Shown here: piece by piece, positions 63,272 to 64,000 of the stretch
Layout of the letters: each line of letters begins with the position of its first letter
Numbering within the stretch: position 1 is the stretch's first letter
Source of the DNA: Myxococcales bacterium
GTDB taxonomy: Bacteria > Myxococcota_A > Polyangia > Polyangiales > Polyangiaceae
NCBI GenBank assembly: GCA_016706225.1
Contig: JADJKB010000016.1
Location: forward strand, 1-64,000
DNA length: 64,000 nt
Direction of reading: 5' to 3'
Program-made: the position numbers and the translations under genes
The notes under the pieces: model-generated
The model's input: the letters and a program-made list of their open reading frames with translations, nothing else
Databases searched by the model: none
What the model was told of the DNA's origin: nothing

Positions 63272-64000
63272 CCAGAAACCAGCGCGCGAGCTTCTGACCC
63301 GTCGTCGCCGAGCACACGAGTCGCGGGGACATCGCCACCGCGTCGCATCGGCCGGCAGCTCTCAGCGGCGTTCTTCATAGTCTGGATCATCGCGGCGGGT
63401 CTCAGTGTCGTTCACCTGACCCTGCTGCGAAGGGTCAAGGCGGATCTGGAGCAGATGCGCGCGGACGAAATGGCGATTCGCGACAGCCTGGGTCTGGCCA
63501 CTGCGATTCGCGAGCAGTACATCCACGTGGCTCACTGCATCGTGCACGGCGACTTGGATCACGTGCCACACTACGAACGCTGGGCAGCCAACGTCCGGCA
63601 GGCGACAGGGCTGCTGCGCGGCGCGGTCCCCGCGTCCCAGAACCACCGTGTCGAGGCCATTGGTGAAGCCAGTCGCAAGATGGATCAGGTCTTTCGTGGG
63701 GAGATCATGCCGGCGATCACCCGCCATGATCTCCAGGCCATCAAGCAGCCGCACGCCCGCATCGAGGCCTTGTCGATGACCGCTGCTGCCGAGGCCGATC
63801 TGGTGGCCCGCGGGGTCGAGGATTTGATGGCCGGTGCGCACAAAGACGCGATCGCCGCGGCACGCTCGGCCTGGTTAACAAGCATCACCGGCATGGTGTT
63901 GCTCGCGGTCGTGGCTGCGCTCTTGGCGCTCAACTTGCGCAAAGTGGTGCTGCGACCTCTCGCCACACTGACGGCCGCGGCGCAACGCTTGGGCACCGGT
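63272..64000 (+). CDS. Second sensor histidine kinase (partial)
   Basis: Open without stop from about 63272 to the window end. TM1 (QLSAAFFIVWIIAAGLSVVH), a sensor with ATAIREQYIHVAHCIVHGD then LDHVPHYERW, TM2 (ITGMVLLAVVAALLALNL) and the start of HAMP (VVLRPLATLTAAAQRLG). The sensor motif matches the kinase at 292-1758. The kinase core is beyond the window. The start codon is not identified; no ATG, GTG or TTG is in frame near the promoter. Confidence 0.75.

Overview
The window is high-GC bacterial DNA. It is full of lipoproteins with Gly/Ser/Thr-rich linkers, NtrC-type two-component genes, RND metal efflux and a bacterial protein-arginine deiminase. Together these point to a Myxococcota (Polyangia-like) chromosome; this is inference from gene style, not from a phylogenetic marker. 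The sequence looks unpolished: about 18 genes carry single-base frameshifts or in-frame stops, often in homopolymers, and 57965-59170 is a G-dominated block that is almost certainly an artefact. Broken genes are therefore annotated as one locus with the break noted.

Layout. 1-2.7 kb: NtrC-type regulator (partial) with its histidine kinase, divergent from an ATC-hydrolase-like gene. 2.7-4.2 kb: two divergent members of a new lipoprotein family. 4.2-11 kb: TolC/CusB/CusA efflux operon 1 and a divergent outer-membrane barrel. 11-20.9 kb: M15-like peptidase, arginine deiminase plus HEAT protein, Cys-rich lipoprotein, TRASH-type metal lipoprotein, cyclopropane synthase plus a third family lipoprotein, and a beta-CASP metallo-beta-lactamase. 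20.9-26.3 kb: DUF2231, a permease remnant, FAD oxidoreductase copy 1, and a TPM/TPM/LemA/universal stress protein operon. 26.3-27.3 kb: regulatory DNA with no sure gene. 27.3-40 kb: a long plus-strand operon (methyltransferase, MFS, CPH-type copper ATPase, DUF4395, YHS, phosphoketolase, GH130, archaeal-type GAPDH). 40-49.2 kb: Fis-domain protein, beta-propeller lipoprotein, and intact efflux operon 2. 49.4-57.7 kb: nuclease-like protein, fourth family lipoprotein, FAD oxidoreductase copy 2, YVTN propeller, cyclase-YHS fusion, PepSY remnant and a CPMHP lipoprotein. 57.7-64 kb: damaged SRPBCC and ABC1-kinase-like genes, a ferritin-like/multicopper oxidase operon, and a second histidine kinase related to the first.

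The unifying signal is regulatory. At least 24 sites match the sigma-54 -24/-12 promoter (GG and TGC at fixed spacing) just upstream of start codons. A 17-bp palindrome GTGACC-N5-GGTCAC occurs in 17 places, usually as tandem pairs 19-21 bp apart, upstream of those promoters, including the kinase/NtrC operon itself. The simplest reading is a single NtrC-type regulon for metal and envelope stress spread over the window. In about eleven cases the promoter predicts an mRNA start only 0-3 nt before the start codon, so many of these transcripts should be effectively leaderless.
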